Positions 43,674 to 52,973 of a DNA stretch of 64,000 nucleotides are shown piece after piece (within the stretch, counting starts at the first letter, position 1; the number at the start of each line of letters is the position of its first letter). A program made the translations under genes and the position numbers. This stretch comes from Paraclostridium hominis (GTDB lineage: Bacteria; Bacillota; Clostridia; Peptostreptococcales; Peptostreptococcaceae). Location of the stretch: positions 868,001 through 932,000 of the forward strand of contig NZ_JACRWD010000001.1 in the NCBI RefSeq assembly GCF_014306135.1, in the 5' to 3' direction. Below the pieces are notes generated by a model. The model was not told where the DNA came from, did no database searches, and worked only from the letters and a program-made list of their open reading frames with translations.

Positions 43674-45256
43674 TAAGAAAAATATTAGCTAGTAAAAGAA
43701 ATCTAAGTATATTGGTAGCAATAGGATTACTAGTATCAAGTATTTCACTATCTATACTTATAGAAAAAAATTCTCAAAAAAGAGTACATAATCATAGACA
43801 AAAAGATATAAAAAATCAGCCAAGAGAATTTGATATGAAAGAGGATTATACTATAAGTGATTCTTTTAGTACTCATTTGCCATTAGTAGTTATAGATACT
43901 AATGGTGAAAGCCCAAAGTCTGGTGTTACTTGGGATCCAGAAAAAAGGTACTTTACACCGGTAGATATAGATCCATACGTTGATGGAAGTATAAGTATTA
44001 TTGATAATGAGGGAAGCATAAATAATATTAAAGATAAGCCTACTAATAAATCAGATATATTAATCAAGCAAAGAGGTAACACCTCAACTAGATTTCCTAA
44101 AAAACAATATTTAATAAAAACAATAAATAAAGATGGAAGCAAAAATAAGCAAGATATATTAGGCATGGGAGAAGAATGGGAATGGGTACTGAATATATCT
44201 TATATAGATAAAACTCTACTTAGAAATTATATGGCTTTAAATATTGCAGGAGAAATAATGCCATATACTCCAGATGTAAGGTACTGTGAAGTGGTAATGA
44301 AGGATGATGATAAGTATACTTATGAAGGTGTATACCTTATGATGGAAAATGTAAAACAAGGAGAAGATAGAGTTAATATTTCTAAGTATGATAATAAGTT
44401 TACAAAATCATCATATTTACTAAGAAGAGATAGATTTGAAGAAGATGCTATATTTTTAGATAATTATTCAACTAAAAATGAGCTTCCCGTAGGATATTTA
44501 GAGGTTAAATATCCACAAAAGGATGAAATAACAAAAAAAACTATAGAATATATAACTAACGATATAAATAAGTTTGAAGAATGTATTTATTCTAATGACA
44601 TTGATAAGTTTTACAAGTATAGAGATTATATAGATGTGGAATCATTTATAGATTATTTTATAATAAATGAATTTTTTGCTAATTATGACTCTGGATATCA
44701 TTCAACTTATATATATAAAGAAAATGGTTCTAAAATTAGCATGGGTCCAGTTTGGGATTTTGATATGTGTTTAGATAATGATATAAAGTTAGAAAATGCA
44801 TTAAAAGTTGATTCTACAGCTATGCATGATGCACCTTGGTTTAGGCAACTATTAAAGGATGCTAATTTCACTAAAAAAGTTATAGATAGATATAAATATT
44901 TAAGAAAAGACATATTAAGTGAGACGAATTTAATAAAATATATAGATGATACTGTGAACTTTTTAGGGCCTAGTATCGAAAGAGATAAACGTAGATGGAA
45001 ATATGAGGGCGAATATAATACTGAAATTGAAAAAATTAAATTAGTTATAAAGGAACATGGAAAATGGTTAGATGAAAATATAGATTCATTATACCAATTT
45101 AGTGAATTTAGTGAAAAAGGGATAAATAAAAGTGAATTAGAAAAAGCAAAAGATTTCATATTAGGTGATGATAAAAAAACAATAGCTATTAGTATACTAT
45201 CAGTAATATTCATAAGTATATTTATATTATCTATAATCCTTGTACAAAGAGATTAA
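43670..45256 (+). CDS. CotH kinase-like surface protein
   Basis: A 528-residue protein with an N-terminal membrane anchor (about 10-32) and a C-terminal helix (IAISILSVIFISIFILSIIL), so the large central domain is extracytoplasmic. The CotH fold is marked by KQRGNTSTRFPKKQYLIKT, VLNISYIDKTLLRNYMAL, EGVYLMMENVKQGEDRVNI and GPVWDFDMCL, the last holding the Asp residues of the kinase-like active site. CotH members phosphorylate spore coat proteins; in exopolysaccharide operons the substrate is unknown. It overlaps the DUF4956 gene by four bases. Confidence 0.9.
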   Translation: MIRKILASKRNLSILVAIGLLVSSISLSILIEKNSQKRVHNHRQKDIKNQPREFDMKEDYTISDSFSTHLPLVVIDTNGESPKSGVTWDPEKRYFTPVDIDPYVDGSISIIDNEGSINNIKDKPTNKSDILIKQRGNTSTRFPKKQYLIKTINKDGSKNKQDILGMGEEWEWVLNISYIDKTLLRNYMALNIAGEIMPYTPDVRYCEVVMKDDDKYTYEGVYLMMENVKQGEDRVNISKYDNKFTKSSYLLRRDRFEEDAIFLDNYSTKNELPVGYLEVKYPQKDEITKKTIEYITNDINKFEECIYSNDIDKFYKYRDYIDVESFIDYFIINEFFANYDSGYHSTYIYKENGSKISMGPVWDFDMCLDNDIKLENALKVDSTAMHDAPWFRQLLKDANFTKKVIDRYKYLRKDILSETNLIKYIDDTVNFLGPSIERDKRRWKYEGEYNTEIEKIKLVIKEHGKWLDENIDSLYQFSEFSEKGINKSELEKAKDFILGDDKKTIAISILSVIFISIFILSIILVQRD

Positions 45257-45274
45257 AAAATAAGGAGGATTGCT

Positions 45275-47530
45275 GTGAAAAAGAGTACTAGTATAAAGAG
45301 AAAAATTTTATTAGTAGCATCTAGTATAACTGCATTTATATACATATTCTGGAGATTGTTTTTTACCATTCCAACACAGCACGGAATGATATCCTTAATA
45401 GCAGGATTATCACTTGCAATAGCAGAAACTGTAGGGGTAATAGAAGCTTTTTCACATTATAAAAATTTAAGCTCAAATAAAGAACCAGAAATGCCAGAAA
45501 TACCGATAGAACTTTACCCAGATGTTGACGTATTAATAGCAACTCATTCAGAGTCAACAGAAATATTATATAAAACAGTTAATGGTTGTACACATATGAA
45601 ATATCCAGATAAAAGTAAAGTTCATATTTATATATGTGATGATACAAATAGAATAGAAATGAAAAAACTTGCAGATAAAATGGGGATAGGATATATAGGG
45701 TTAGCTGAAAATAAGCATGCAAAAGCAGGAAATCTAAACAACGCATTAAGTAAAACTACATCGCCTCTTATAGCTACCTTTGATGCAGATATGATACCAC
45801 GAAGTGATTTTTTAATGAAGACTGTTCCATATTTTAGTTTACCACTTATGAAAAAGGATAAAGATAATAAATGGATAAGAAGGGAAAAAGTAGATGAAAA
45901 TTATAAAATCGGGTTTATACAAACACCTCAAAGTTTTTATAATCCAGATTTATTCCAATATAATTTATATTCAGAACAGAACATTCCTAATGAACAGGAT
46001 TACTTCTTCAAGGAAGTAAATGTAGGTAGAAATCGTACGAATTCACCTATATATGCAGGTTCGAATACTTTAATATCTAGAGAAGCTTTAGAAGAAGTTG
46101 GTGGTATAGCGATAAAAAATATAACAGAAGATTTTGCAACAGGTATAAAAATACAAAGTAAAGGATATAAATGTTTTGCAATATCAGAAGTATTAGCACA
46201 TGGATTATCACCAACTGATTTTAAGAGTTTGATAAAACAGCGTCAAAGATGGGGAAGAGGATGTGTTCAAACCATAAGAAGTTTTAAATTTTTATTTTCA
46301 AGTTTAGGTATTAGAGCTAAGTTAAGTTATATCACATGTTTTTTATATTGGACTACATTTTTTAGGAGATTTATATATATAATATCTCCAATATTATATT
46401 CTTTATTTGGGTTACTTATAGTAGAGTGTAGTGTAAAAGAGCTAATGTTTATTTGGCTGCCATCATATTTACTATACAATATATCTTTAAAATATTTATC
46501 TAGTAATTTAAGAAATCAAAAGTGGAGTAATATAGTTGATACTATAGTTTTTCCATACTTGGTAATACCAATACTACTTGAAACTATAGGTATTACTCTT
46601 AGAAAATTCAATGTAACATCAAAAGAAAGAATATCATCAAAGAATGTAGCTTTTAAATATTCAATACCCCATATTATTTTAATATTTGCATCAGTATTTG
46701 GTTTAGTATTCTCAGTAGAAGATTTTATTAAATACAAACATTTAGGTAATCTAGTAATTATATTTTGGTTAGTTATGAATATGTATTTTCTAATTATGGC
46801 TGTATTTTTCATGCTCAGTCGTATAAATTACAGAAGTGAGGAAAGATATTATACCAATCTAGATGTAAATGTAAGTTTTAATGAAAGATTATTAAAAGCT
46901 ACTACATCCGATATTTCAGAATATGGAATGAGCTTTACAATAGATACTCCACAGTATATACCATATGATGAGGATATAGATATAAATATTAAATATTTAC
47001 ATTACAAAGCAAATTTAAAAGGTAGAGTAGTTCATGTGGATAAATTTATGGATAAATGGAAATATAGCATCAAACTAAATCATGTATCACAAAAAGATAA
47101 AAATGAGTATTATCAGATAGTATATGATAGGGGGCATACTTTGGCGAATAAGATGAAATCAAATACTATTAAGGAAATCAAATTAAATATGATTAATAGA
47201 AGTAAAAAACATAGGGCTTCCAATAGAAAGTTGCCAAGGATACCATTAAAAGTAAATGTTAGCACAACAATTGGAAATATAGTTGAAGTAGTTAACTTTA
47301 ACTACGAGTATATACTATTTAAAGGAAAGTTAGATGATAAAAATATTAATATAGAATTGAGAGATGATTTAGTTTTAAAGTGTTTAAAATGTGATCAATC
47401 TACAGTAGAAGACAATACCTTATACAAAATAGATGACTGGAAAAATATTTCAAATGATGAACGCTTTAGAGAGATGGTACTAAGTTGGGATAGCGCTATA
47501 GAAAATAAAGAGGAACTTGCTAATGTTTGA
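45275..47530 (+). CDS. GT2 cellulose-synthase-like glycosyltransferase with PilZ domain
   Basis: A 751-residue processive beta-glycan synthase. Membrane helices lie at the N-terminus (two) and in the middle (about 355-520). The GT2 core has VDVLIATHSES, IYICDDTNR (about 119), TFDADMIP (about 168), the TED motif (about 285) and QRQRWGRG (about 324). A C-terminal PilZ domain has RSEER (RxxxR) and TSDISEYGMSF (DxSxxG), so c-di-GMP should activate it. The start is GTG after AAGGAGGATTGCT. It resembles CcsA of the C. difficile cellulose-like operon. It overlaps the GH5 gene by eight bases. Confidence 0.92.
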   Translation: MKKSTSIKRKILLVASSITAFIYIFWRLFFTIPTQHGMISLIAGLSLAIAETVGVIEAFSHYKNLSSNKEPEMPEIPIELYPDVDVLIATHSESTEILYKTVNGCTHMKYPDKSKVHIYICDDTNRIEMKKLADKMGIGYIGLAENKHAKAGNLNNALSKTTSPLIATFDADMIPRSDFLMKTVPYFSLPLMKKDKDNKWIRREKVDENYKIGFIQTPQSFYNPDLFQYNLYSEQNIPNEQDYFFKEVNVGRNRTNSPIYAGSNTLISREALEEVGGIAIKNITEDFATGIKIQSKGYKCFAISEVLAHGLSPTDFKSLIKQRQRWGRGCVQTIRSFKFLFSSLGIRAKLSYITCFLYWTTFFRRFIYIISPILYSLFGLLIVECSVKELMFIWLPSYLLYNISLKYLSSNLRNQKWSNIVDTIVFPYLVIPILLETIGITLRKFNVTSKERISSKNVAFKYSIPHIILIFASVFGLVFSVEDFIKYKHLGNLVIIFWLVMNMYFLIMAVFFMLSRINYRSEERYYTNLDVNVSFNERLLKATTSDISEYGMSFTIDTPQYIPYDEDIDINIKYLHYKANLKGRVVHVDKFMDKWKYSIKLNHVSQKDKNEYYQIVYDRGHTLANKMKSNTIKEIKLNMINRSKKHRASNRKLPRIPLKVNVSTTIGNIVEVVNFNYEYILFKGKLDDKNINIELRDDLVLKCLKCDQSTVEDNTLYKIDDWKNISNDERFREMVLSWDSAIENKEELANV

Positions 47531-48548
47531 TAAAAAAATAAGAAAATCTAGATTTAATGTAATTATACTTATTACATTATTAATAAGTATATTGTTAAAT
47601 ATATTTTTATTACAAAAGCCAAATTATAGTGAATTAGATGTAAATAAAAACAGCTCAGATAAAAATGGACAATTATCAGTAAAGAGAACAAATCTTGTAA
47701 ATGAGAAAGGCGATATAGTAAGATTAAAGGGAATGAGTAGCCATGGTCTTATGTGGTATCCAGAATATATAAATACAAGAAGTCTAAATACATTATCTGA
47801 ATATGGAGCTAATACTATTAGATTGGCGATGTATACAGATCAAAATAAAGGATATGTTTATAATAAAAAAGAATCAATGAAAAATTTACTTCAAGGAATA
47901 GAAAATGTTTTAGGTGCAGATATGTATGCCATAGTAGATTGGCATACACTAAAAGATAATGATCCTAACATACATATAGAAGAAGCTAAAGAGTTCTTTG
48001 ATGAAATATCAACTAGATATAAAGATGAACCAAGGGTGATATATGAAATATTTAATGAACCAAATGGGAAAACTTCATGGAACGATATAAAAAAATATGC
48101 AAATACTATAATACCGATAATAAGAAAAAATTCACCAAATGCTATAATCCTTGTAGGAACTCCTAATTATTGTGTAGATATAAAGAGTGCTATAAATGAT
48201 CCTTTAGACTATAAAAATATAATGTATACTTATCATTTATACACGGGAACAAGTGATGGAGGTTATAAATATTTATTAAGTGATGCATTAAAAAACAATA
48301 TACCAGTATTTATTTCTGAATGGGGATTTAGTCCAGAAAAAAATAGTGGAGAAATAAATTTTAAAAAAGGAAGAGAATTTCTAGAATTTTTAAATCAGAA
48401 TAATATTAGTTGGATTAATTGGTCTTTAAGTAACAAAGACGAAACACATTCATTTATTAGACATGATATTGATAAATTGAGCAATTGGAATGATGATGAA
48501 TTAACATCTGTTGGAAAATTTGTTAAAGATGCATTTTCTAATTATTAA
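47523..48548 (+). CDS. GH5 endo-glucanase, membrane anchored
   Basis: A protein of about 341 residues. An N-terminal helix (FNVIILITLLISILLNIFLL) anchors it outside the cell. The glycoside hydrolase family 5 domain has RLKGMSSHGLMWYPEYIN, YAIVDWHTLKDNDP, the acid/base Glu in YEIFNEPNG (about 175) and the nucleophile Glu in FISEWGFSP (about 266). The start is ATG 47523, nine bases after AGAGG; the TTG six bases upstream is too close. It probably trims or releases the beta-glucan made by the synthase, as CcsZ does in C. difficile. Confidence 0.92.
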   Translation: MFDKKIRKSRFNVIILITLLISILLNIFLLQKPNYSELDVNKNSSDKNGQLSVKRTNLVNEKGDIVRLKGMSSHGLMWYPEYINTRSLNTLSEYGANTIRLAMYTDQNKGYVYNKKESMKNLLQGIENVLGADMYAIVDWHTLKDNDPNIHIEEAKEFFDEISTRYKDEPRVIYEIFNEPNGKTSWNDIKKYANTIIPIIRKNSPNAIILVGTPNYCVDIKSAINDPLDYKNIMYTYHLYTGTSDGGYKYLLSDALKNNIPVFISEWGFSPEKNSGEINFKKGREFLEFLNQNNISWINWSLSNKDETHSFIRHDIDKLSNWNDDELTSVGKFVKDAFSNY

Positions 48549-48580
48549 AATAAGTTTTTAAATAAGATAATAACTTCACG

Positions 48581-48616
48581 AAAAAGATATTGACTAAAAA
48601 GTCAATATCTTTTTTG
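48581..48616 (+). terminator. Terminator of the exopolysaccharide operon
   Basis: AAAAAGATATTGACT pairs with AGTCAATATCTTTTT, preceded by CTTCACG (the ACGAAAA lead-in) and followed by a T-run. Confidence 0.9.
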
Positions 48617-48754
48617 CTTTAGATCTTAGGATAAAATAATATTTTATGACAGGTAAATTTTATATTATATAGAAATAAAAGGGAATTATGTATATGTCTA
48701 AAAAGTTTTAAAAAAAGTAAAATTTTTTATAACAGATTTGTAACTAAAAACCTG

Positions 48755-48784
48755 TTGAAAGTATACTGTTATATGTTTTATACT
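48755..48784 (+). promoter_or_regulatory. Putative promoter of the DUF4300 lipoprotein gene
   Basis: TTGAAA (48755-48760) and TATACT (48779-48784) are separated by 18 bases, about 60 bases before the ATG. Confidence 0.55.
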
Positions 48785-48843
48785 ACAAAAGTCGACAAAA
48801 TGAATCAATTTAAAATAAAATTTTACATCGGAGGATAAAACAT

Positions 48844-49716
48844 ATGATAAAACGCATAATTCCAGTAATGCTATCTGCAATATTACTTATGACAGGTTGT
48901 ACAAAAACTAAATCAGAAACAAAGGATACTAAAGAATCAACGAAACTTACGTATTCTAATTTAATAGATGAAAAAACTCAAAATGAAATAAGAGACATAT
49001 TAATAGAAAATAAAATAGATAAAAAAGAAGTAGATTATTTTATTAAACTTGTAAAAAATTATAATGACAAATCAGATATAAATAAGCTAAAAACATCTAA
49101 GCAAGGTTTTACAAGTATAAAAACTCAGCAAGTTCCATACGATGAAGTGTATTTAGACGAAAAATGGGACCCTAATAAATTGAACTATATGGATTTTAAC
49201 TGTAGATTAACTGCATTTTCAATATTTAAAAATTACATTAAATCAGAAGATAAATTTATAGGTGATTCCACTAGATTAGTATTTGATAAAGATGCAATAA
49301 ATAATAATCCTATAAGCAAATTTAGCAAAGAAGATACAGATAAATTTATTAACTTATATTCAGCTGTAAAAGTGGAAAATACACAAGATGTAAATAAGCA
49401 TGCACAAGCTATAAAAAAAGAATGGCAAAAAAGAAAAATATCATTTGTAGATAATAAAAATATATCAATGATAAATGTATTTTTACATGAACCAGAAGAT
49501 AATGAAGTATTTGTAGGACATGCAGGTCTTTTATTACAAACAAAAGATGGATTATTATTTATTGAAAAATATGCATCAGCTTTACCATTCCAAGTTTCAA
49601 AATTTAAAAATAAATCAGAATTAAAGAAATATTTAATGGATAGATTGGATAATGATACATCTGGTAACGGTTCATCAAAGCCAATAATAATGGAAAATAA
49701 TGAGTTAATTAAATAG
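48844..49716 (+). CDS. DUF4300 family lipoprotein
   Basis: A 290-residue lipoprotein (signal MIKRIIPVMLSAILLMTGC, Cys at about residue 19). The body matches DUF4300: LTYSNLIDEKTQNEIRDIL, NYMDFNCRLTAFSIFKN, and VFVGHAGLLLQTKDGLLFIEKYASALPFQVSKF. Conserved His and Asn positions in the last part recall a papain-like or transglutaminase-like active site (Cys in FNCRLTAF, His in GHAGLL); this is an inference. CGGAGGATAAAACAT precedes the ATG. Single-gene unit between two terminators. Confidence 0.82.
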   Translation: MIKRIIPVMLSAILLMTGCTKTKSETKDTKESTKLTYSNLIDEKTQNEIRDILIENKIDKKEVDYFIKLVKNYNDKSDINKLKTSKQGFTSIKTQQVPYDEVYLDEKWDPNKLNYMDFNCRLTAFSIFKNYIKSEDKFIGDSTRLVFDKDAINNNPISKFSKEDTDKFINLYSAVKVENTQDVNKHAQAIKKEWQKRKISFVDNKNISMINVFLHEPEDNEVFVGHAGLLLQTKDGLLFIEKYASALPFQVSKFKNKSELKKYLMDRLDNDTSGNGSSKPIIMENNELIK

Positions 49717-49774
49717 AATAAATAAAAAGTCTCAACTTAATTTATGTAATTTATCCCTAATATTTAAATCTACG

Positions 49775-49808
49775 AAAAATACTACTATAATTTTATAGTA
49801 GTATTTTT
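49775..49808 (+). terminator. Terminator after the DUF4300 gene, with ACGAAAA box
   Basis: AAAAATACTACTATAA pairs with TTATAGTAGTATTTTT. It is preceded by ATTTAAATCTACG, nearly identical to the lead-in at 20880. Confidence 0.9.
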
Positions 49809-49905
49809 AAATTATAAGAAAATTATCTTAATTTAGTATATAATCAATATATAAAAGGACTATACTTTTAGTTAATATTATTTAAATGTCTAAGGTTGGT
49901 GAAGT

Positions 49906-51528
49906 ATGGGTATATCAGTTAAAGAAATGCTTGAGGCAGAGTTTTTTAAAGAATACAAAATTTTAGCAGGCAAAAATGGTTTAAACAATCAAATTCAAGG
50001 GGTAACTGTACTTGATGCTGATGATGGATTTCATTGGTCAAGAGAGAAAGAGTTTGTAATTAGTTCAGGCTATGTTTTTATGAAAAATCCAAATCTATTT
50101 GAAGAATACATTAACTCTAAACACTTCAAAGGAACAGCTTGTTTTGGAATTAAATTGGGGAGATTTTTAAAAGAAATACCTGAAAATATTATTGAACATT
50201 TTAATAAACATAAAATACCTTTAATAGATATTCCATACAAAGATTCTTGGATGGATATAATGAATGCCTTAAATGTTACAGTAATGAATAAAAATATAAA
50301 TCGTTTTAACATTAAGGAAATAAATTCTAATAAGTCTTTAGATTTATCGTATCAAGTTAGAAAAATTAATAAAATTTTAAATGCAGTTGAATATGAAATG
50401 AATTTTTCCGCAATGCTTTATGATTTATCAAACAATAAGGCCTATTATAGTTCAAATAAATTTAAAGAAGTTTCTAAGGATTTAAATATAGAAGACTTTT
50501 GGAGACCTTCTTTTGATTATAGTAAAGAGATTTTGTGCAAAGATATAAAAATGTCAAGATATAGGTTCTATGATAGTAAATATGAAGCTCCATTTAGTTG
50601 GATAACAGTTCCTATAACTATAGATAATAAAGTAAAAGCATACTTTGTTGTTATTGAAGCCACAGGTCTTATTGATTATTTTGACCAATTTTCTTTAAGA
50701 ATAGGATTTTTATTAATACAAGAGTTATATGAACAAATTTTTGTTAAACAAATTATGGAAGATAGTGAATTTGAAAAATTCATAGAAAATATTTTAAATG
50801 GCAAACTAGAAGACAAAGACAATATAATAAATATAGCTAATGATCTAAATATTAGTATAAATAATAAATTTTATACTATTGTAATGAAGCAAACTAACGA
50901 GAAAGTTATCTTGTCAGGACTAAGAGAAACTTTAAAGAATTGTACAAGAAATGCTTTTGGATTTGAAGATTATAAAATATCTTTTGTAGATGATAATAGT
51001 TGTTTATTTTTAATTAAAGAAAATAGTGGATTTTCAGAAAAACAAAATATTAAGTTTATAAAAGAAAAGTTATCTAATTTAAAAAAACGCTTGGAATTAG
51101 AAATAGATAATTTAGAACTAAGTTTTGGTATATCAGATATTCCAGACTTTATTTATGAAACAAAGAAAAGCCATAAGAGGGCAGAGAAAGCTATTAATAT
51201 TGGAAAACTTTTATATCCTAAAGAAGAGTTTTGTTCTTATTCAAACTTAGGAGCTTTTGCTTGGATGGATATAAAAGATGATGAAGTTAACATTATGTTA
51301 AGAGATATTAGAGTTTTATTAAAGGACGAGAAGTATAAAGAATATATACATACATTAAAAGTGTATTTAGAATGTAAGATGAACTTTAGTCTTACTGCTA
51401 AAAATTTATATTTACATATAAATACTGTTCGAAAAAGAATAGAGGATATTACTTATTTACTAAAGATAGATTTAGAAGATCCTATGAATAGGTTGAAATT
51501 AGAAATTTTACTTAATTTATTTTATTAG
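49906..51528 (+). CDS. PucR-family transcription regulator
   Basis: A 540-residue regulator. The N-terminal PucR domain (MGISVKEMLEAEFFKEYKILAG, FKGTACFGIKLGRFLKEIP) is followed by a GGDEF-like linker region (about 285-400) and the C-terminal PucR helix-turn-helix (FSLTAKNLYLHINTVRKRIEDITYLLKIDL). Such proteins usually activate purine, GABA or amino-acid catabolism genes. It lies before an M20 amidohydrolase and an MFS transporter, its probable targets. The TAAGGTTGGTGAAGT leader is a weak ribosome site. Confidence 0.88.
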   Translation: MGISVKEMLEAEFFKEYKILAGKNGLNNQIQGVTVLDADDGFHWSREKEFVISSGYVFMKNPNLFEEYINSKHFKGTACFGIKLGRFLKEIPENIIEHFNKHKIPLIDIPYKDSWMDIMNALNVTVMNKNINRFNIKEINSNKSLDLSYQVRKINKILNAVEYEMNFSAMLYDLSNNKAYYSSNKFKEVSKDLNIEDFWRPSFDYSKEILCKDIKMSRYRFYDSKYEAPFSWITVPITIDNKVKAYFVVIEATGLIDYFDQFSLRIGFLLIQELYEQIFVKQIMEDSEFEKFIENILNGKLEDKDNIINIANDLNISINNKFYTIVMKQTNEKVILSGLRETLKNCTRNAFGFEDYKISFVDDNSCLFLIKENSGFSEKQNIKFIKEKLSNLKKRLELEIDNLELSFGISDIPDFIYETKKSHKRAEKAINIGKLLYPKEEFCSYSNLGAFAWMDIKDDEVNIMLRDIRVLLKDEKYKEYIHTLKVYLECKMNFSLTAKNLYLHINTVRKRIEDITYLLKIDLEDPMNRLKLEILLNLFY

Positions 51529-51551
51529 ACAAGAAAATAAATAAATTATTA

Positions 51552-51589
51552 TAAGATATTCGTAATAGATACGGATATCTTATTTTTTT
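51552..51589 (+). terminator. Terminator after the PucR-family gene
   Basis: TAAGATATTCG pairs with CGGATATCTTA, one mismatch-free inner stem with a loop of nine bases, followed by a T-run. Confidence 0.88.
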
Positions 51590-51777
51590 GTAAATATAAT
51601 TAATATAGTATGAAAAAAATTTCTTGATCATTATAGTAAAATGAAAATTTATTCATTTATATAATATCTGTCAAATATAAGAAAATTATTTACGTTGATG
51701 TAAGTTTGCTTTAACTGATAATATTAAATCAAAGAAAATAATGTTAAAAAATGATAATAAGTTAAAGGGGTGTTTAA

Positions 51778-52947
51778 ATGTCTGAAATATTAAACAAAGC
51801 TAAAGATATTGAAGAATATGTAATTAATTTAAGACGAGAATTTCATAAGTATCCTGAATTAAGTGGAAAAGAATTTAAAACTCAAGAAATGGTTATTAAA
51901 GAACTTGAAAATATGGGAATACCTTATAAAAAAGTAGGAAATACATCAGTGGTAGCTATGTTAAATGGAAAAAAAGATGGAAAAACTATAGCTTTAAGAG
52001 CAGATATGGATGCACTTCCTATAATAGAAGAATCAGGTGTTGAATTTTCATCAAAAACACATGGATTGATGCATGCTTGTGGACATGATGCTCACACTGC
52101 AATGCTTCTTGGAGCAGCAAAAATACTTTCTGAAATGAAAAATGATATAAATGGAAATATTAAATTCTTTTTCCAAGAAGGAGAAGAAACTTTTACAGGA
52201 GCAAAAGAAATCATAAAAGGTGGAGGAATGGATGGAGTAGATGCCTGCTTTGGACTACATTGTATGCCTGATCTTGAAACTGGATTTGTAAATATTGATT
52301 CAGGATATAAAATGGCAGGTTGTGATACTATTTATGTTAAATTTGAAGGAGTATCAGGACATGGATCTTCTCCACACCTTGCAAAAGATACTATTTATCC
52401 TGCTTGTGCTTTTGTTTCAGGATTACAGGCAATAGCAACTAAAAATATTGATCCACAAGAGCCAGTAGTACTTACAGTAGGAAAGTTTATAGGAGGAACT
52501 AAAGCTAATATAATTCCTAAATATACAAATCTTGATATATCAATGAGATACTTTAACCCTAAAGTTAGAGAAACTATTCACCAAAGTATAAAAAGACATG
52601 CAAAAGCAATTGCAGAGGCTTATGAAATTAAGGTTGATGTAAATGTAGAGGAAAGTGCAATAAGTCTTTATAATGATGAAGAATTATCAATTATTGCAAA
52701 GAATTCAGCTAAAAAAGTATTTGGTGAGGGAAAAACCGTATCTGGGCCTAAACTAATGGGATCAGAGGATTTTCCTTATTACTTAAAATATGCAAAAGGA
52801 GTATATGCATATCTTGGATATAACAATAAGGAGAAAGATAGTATTTACTATCCACATCATGAAAAGTTTAAAATAGATGAAGATTGTTTTAAGTATGGTA
52901 CAGCACTACATGTTCAATTTGCTTTAGATTTTTTAAATAAAAACTAA
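51778..52947 (+). CDS. M20-family amidohydrolase
   Basis: A 389-residue metallo-amidohydrolase of the M20/HipO group (N-acyl or carbamoyl amino-acid or indole-acetyl type hydrolases). Metal-site motifs: MHACGHDAHTAMLLGAA, FFFQEGEETFTGA (catalytic Glu), GLHCMPDLETG and the C-terminal MGSEDFPYYLKYAKG. The lid domain has SGHGSSPHLAKDTIYPA. AAGGGGTGTTTAA precedes the ATG. It is probably co-expressed with the frameshifted MFS transporter, which may import its substrate. Confidence 0.92.
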   Translation: MSEILNKAKDIEEYVINLRREFHKYPELSGKEFKTQEMVIKELENMGIPYKKVGNTSVVAMLNGKKDGKTIALRADMDALPIIEESGVEFSSKTHGLMHACGHDAHTAMLLGAAKILSEMKNDINGNIKFFFQEGEETFTGAKEIIKGGGMDGVDACFGLHCMPDLETGFVNIDSGYKMAGCDTIYVKFEGVSGHGSSPHLAKDTIYPACAFVSGLQAIATKNIDPQEPVVLTVGKFIGGTKANIIPKYTNLDISMRYFNPKVRETIHQSIKRHAKAIAEAYEIKVDVNVEESAISLYNDEELSIIAKNSAKKVFGEGKTVSGPKLMGSEDFPYYLKYAKGVYAYLGYNNKEKDSIYYPHHEKFKIDEDCFKYGTALHVQFALDFLNKN

Positions 52948-52973
52948 AAATAATTTTATAAGGGGATAATTCA

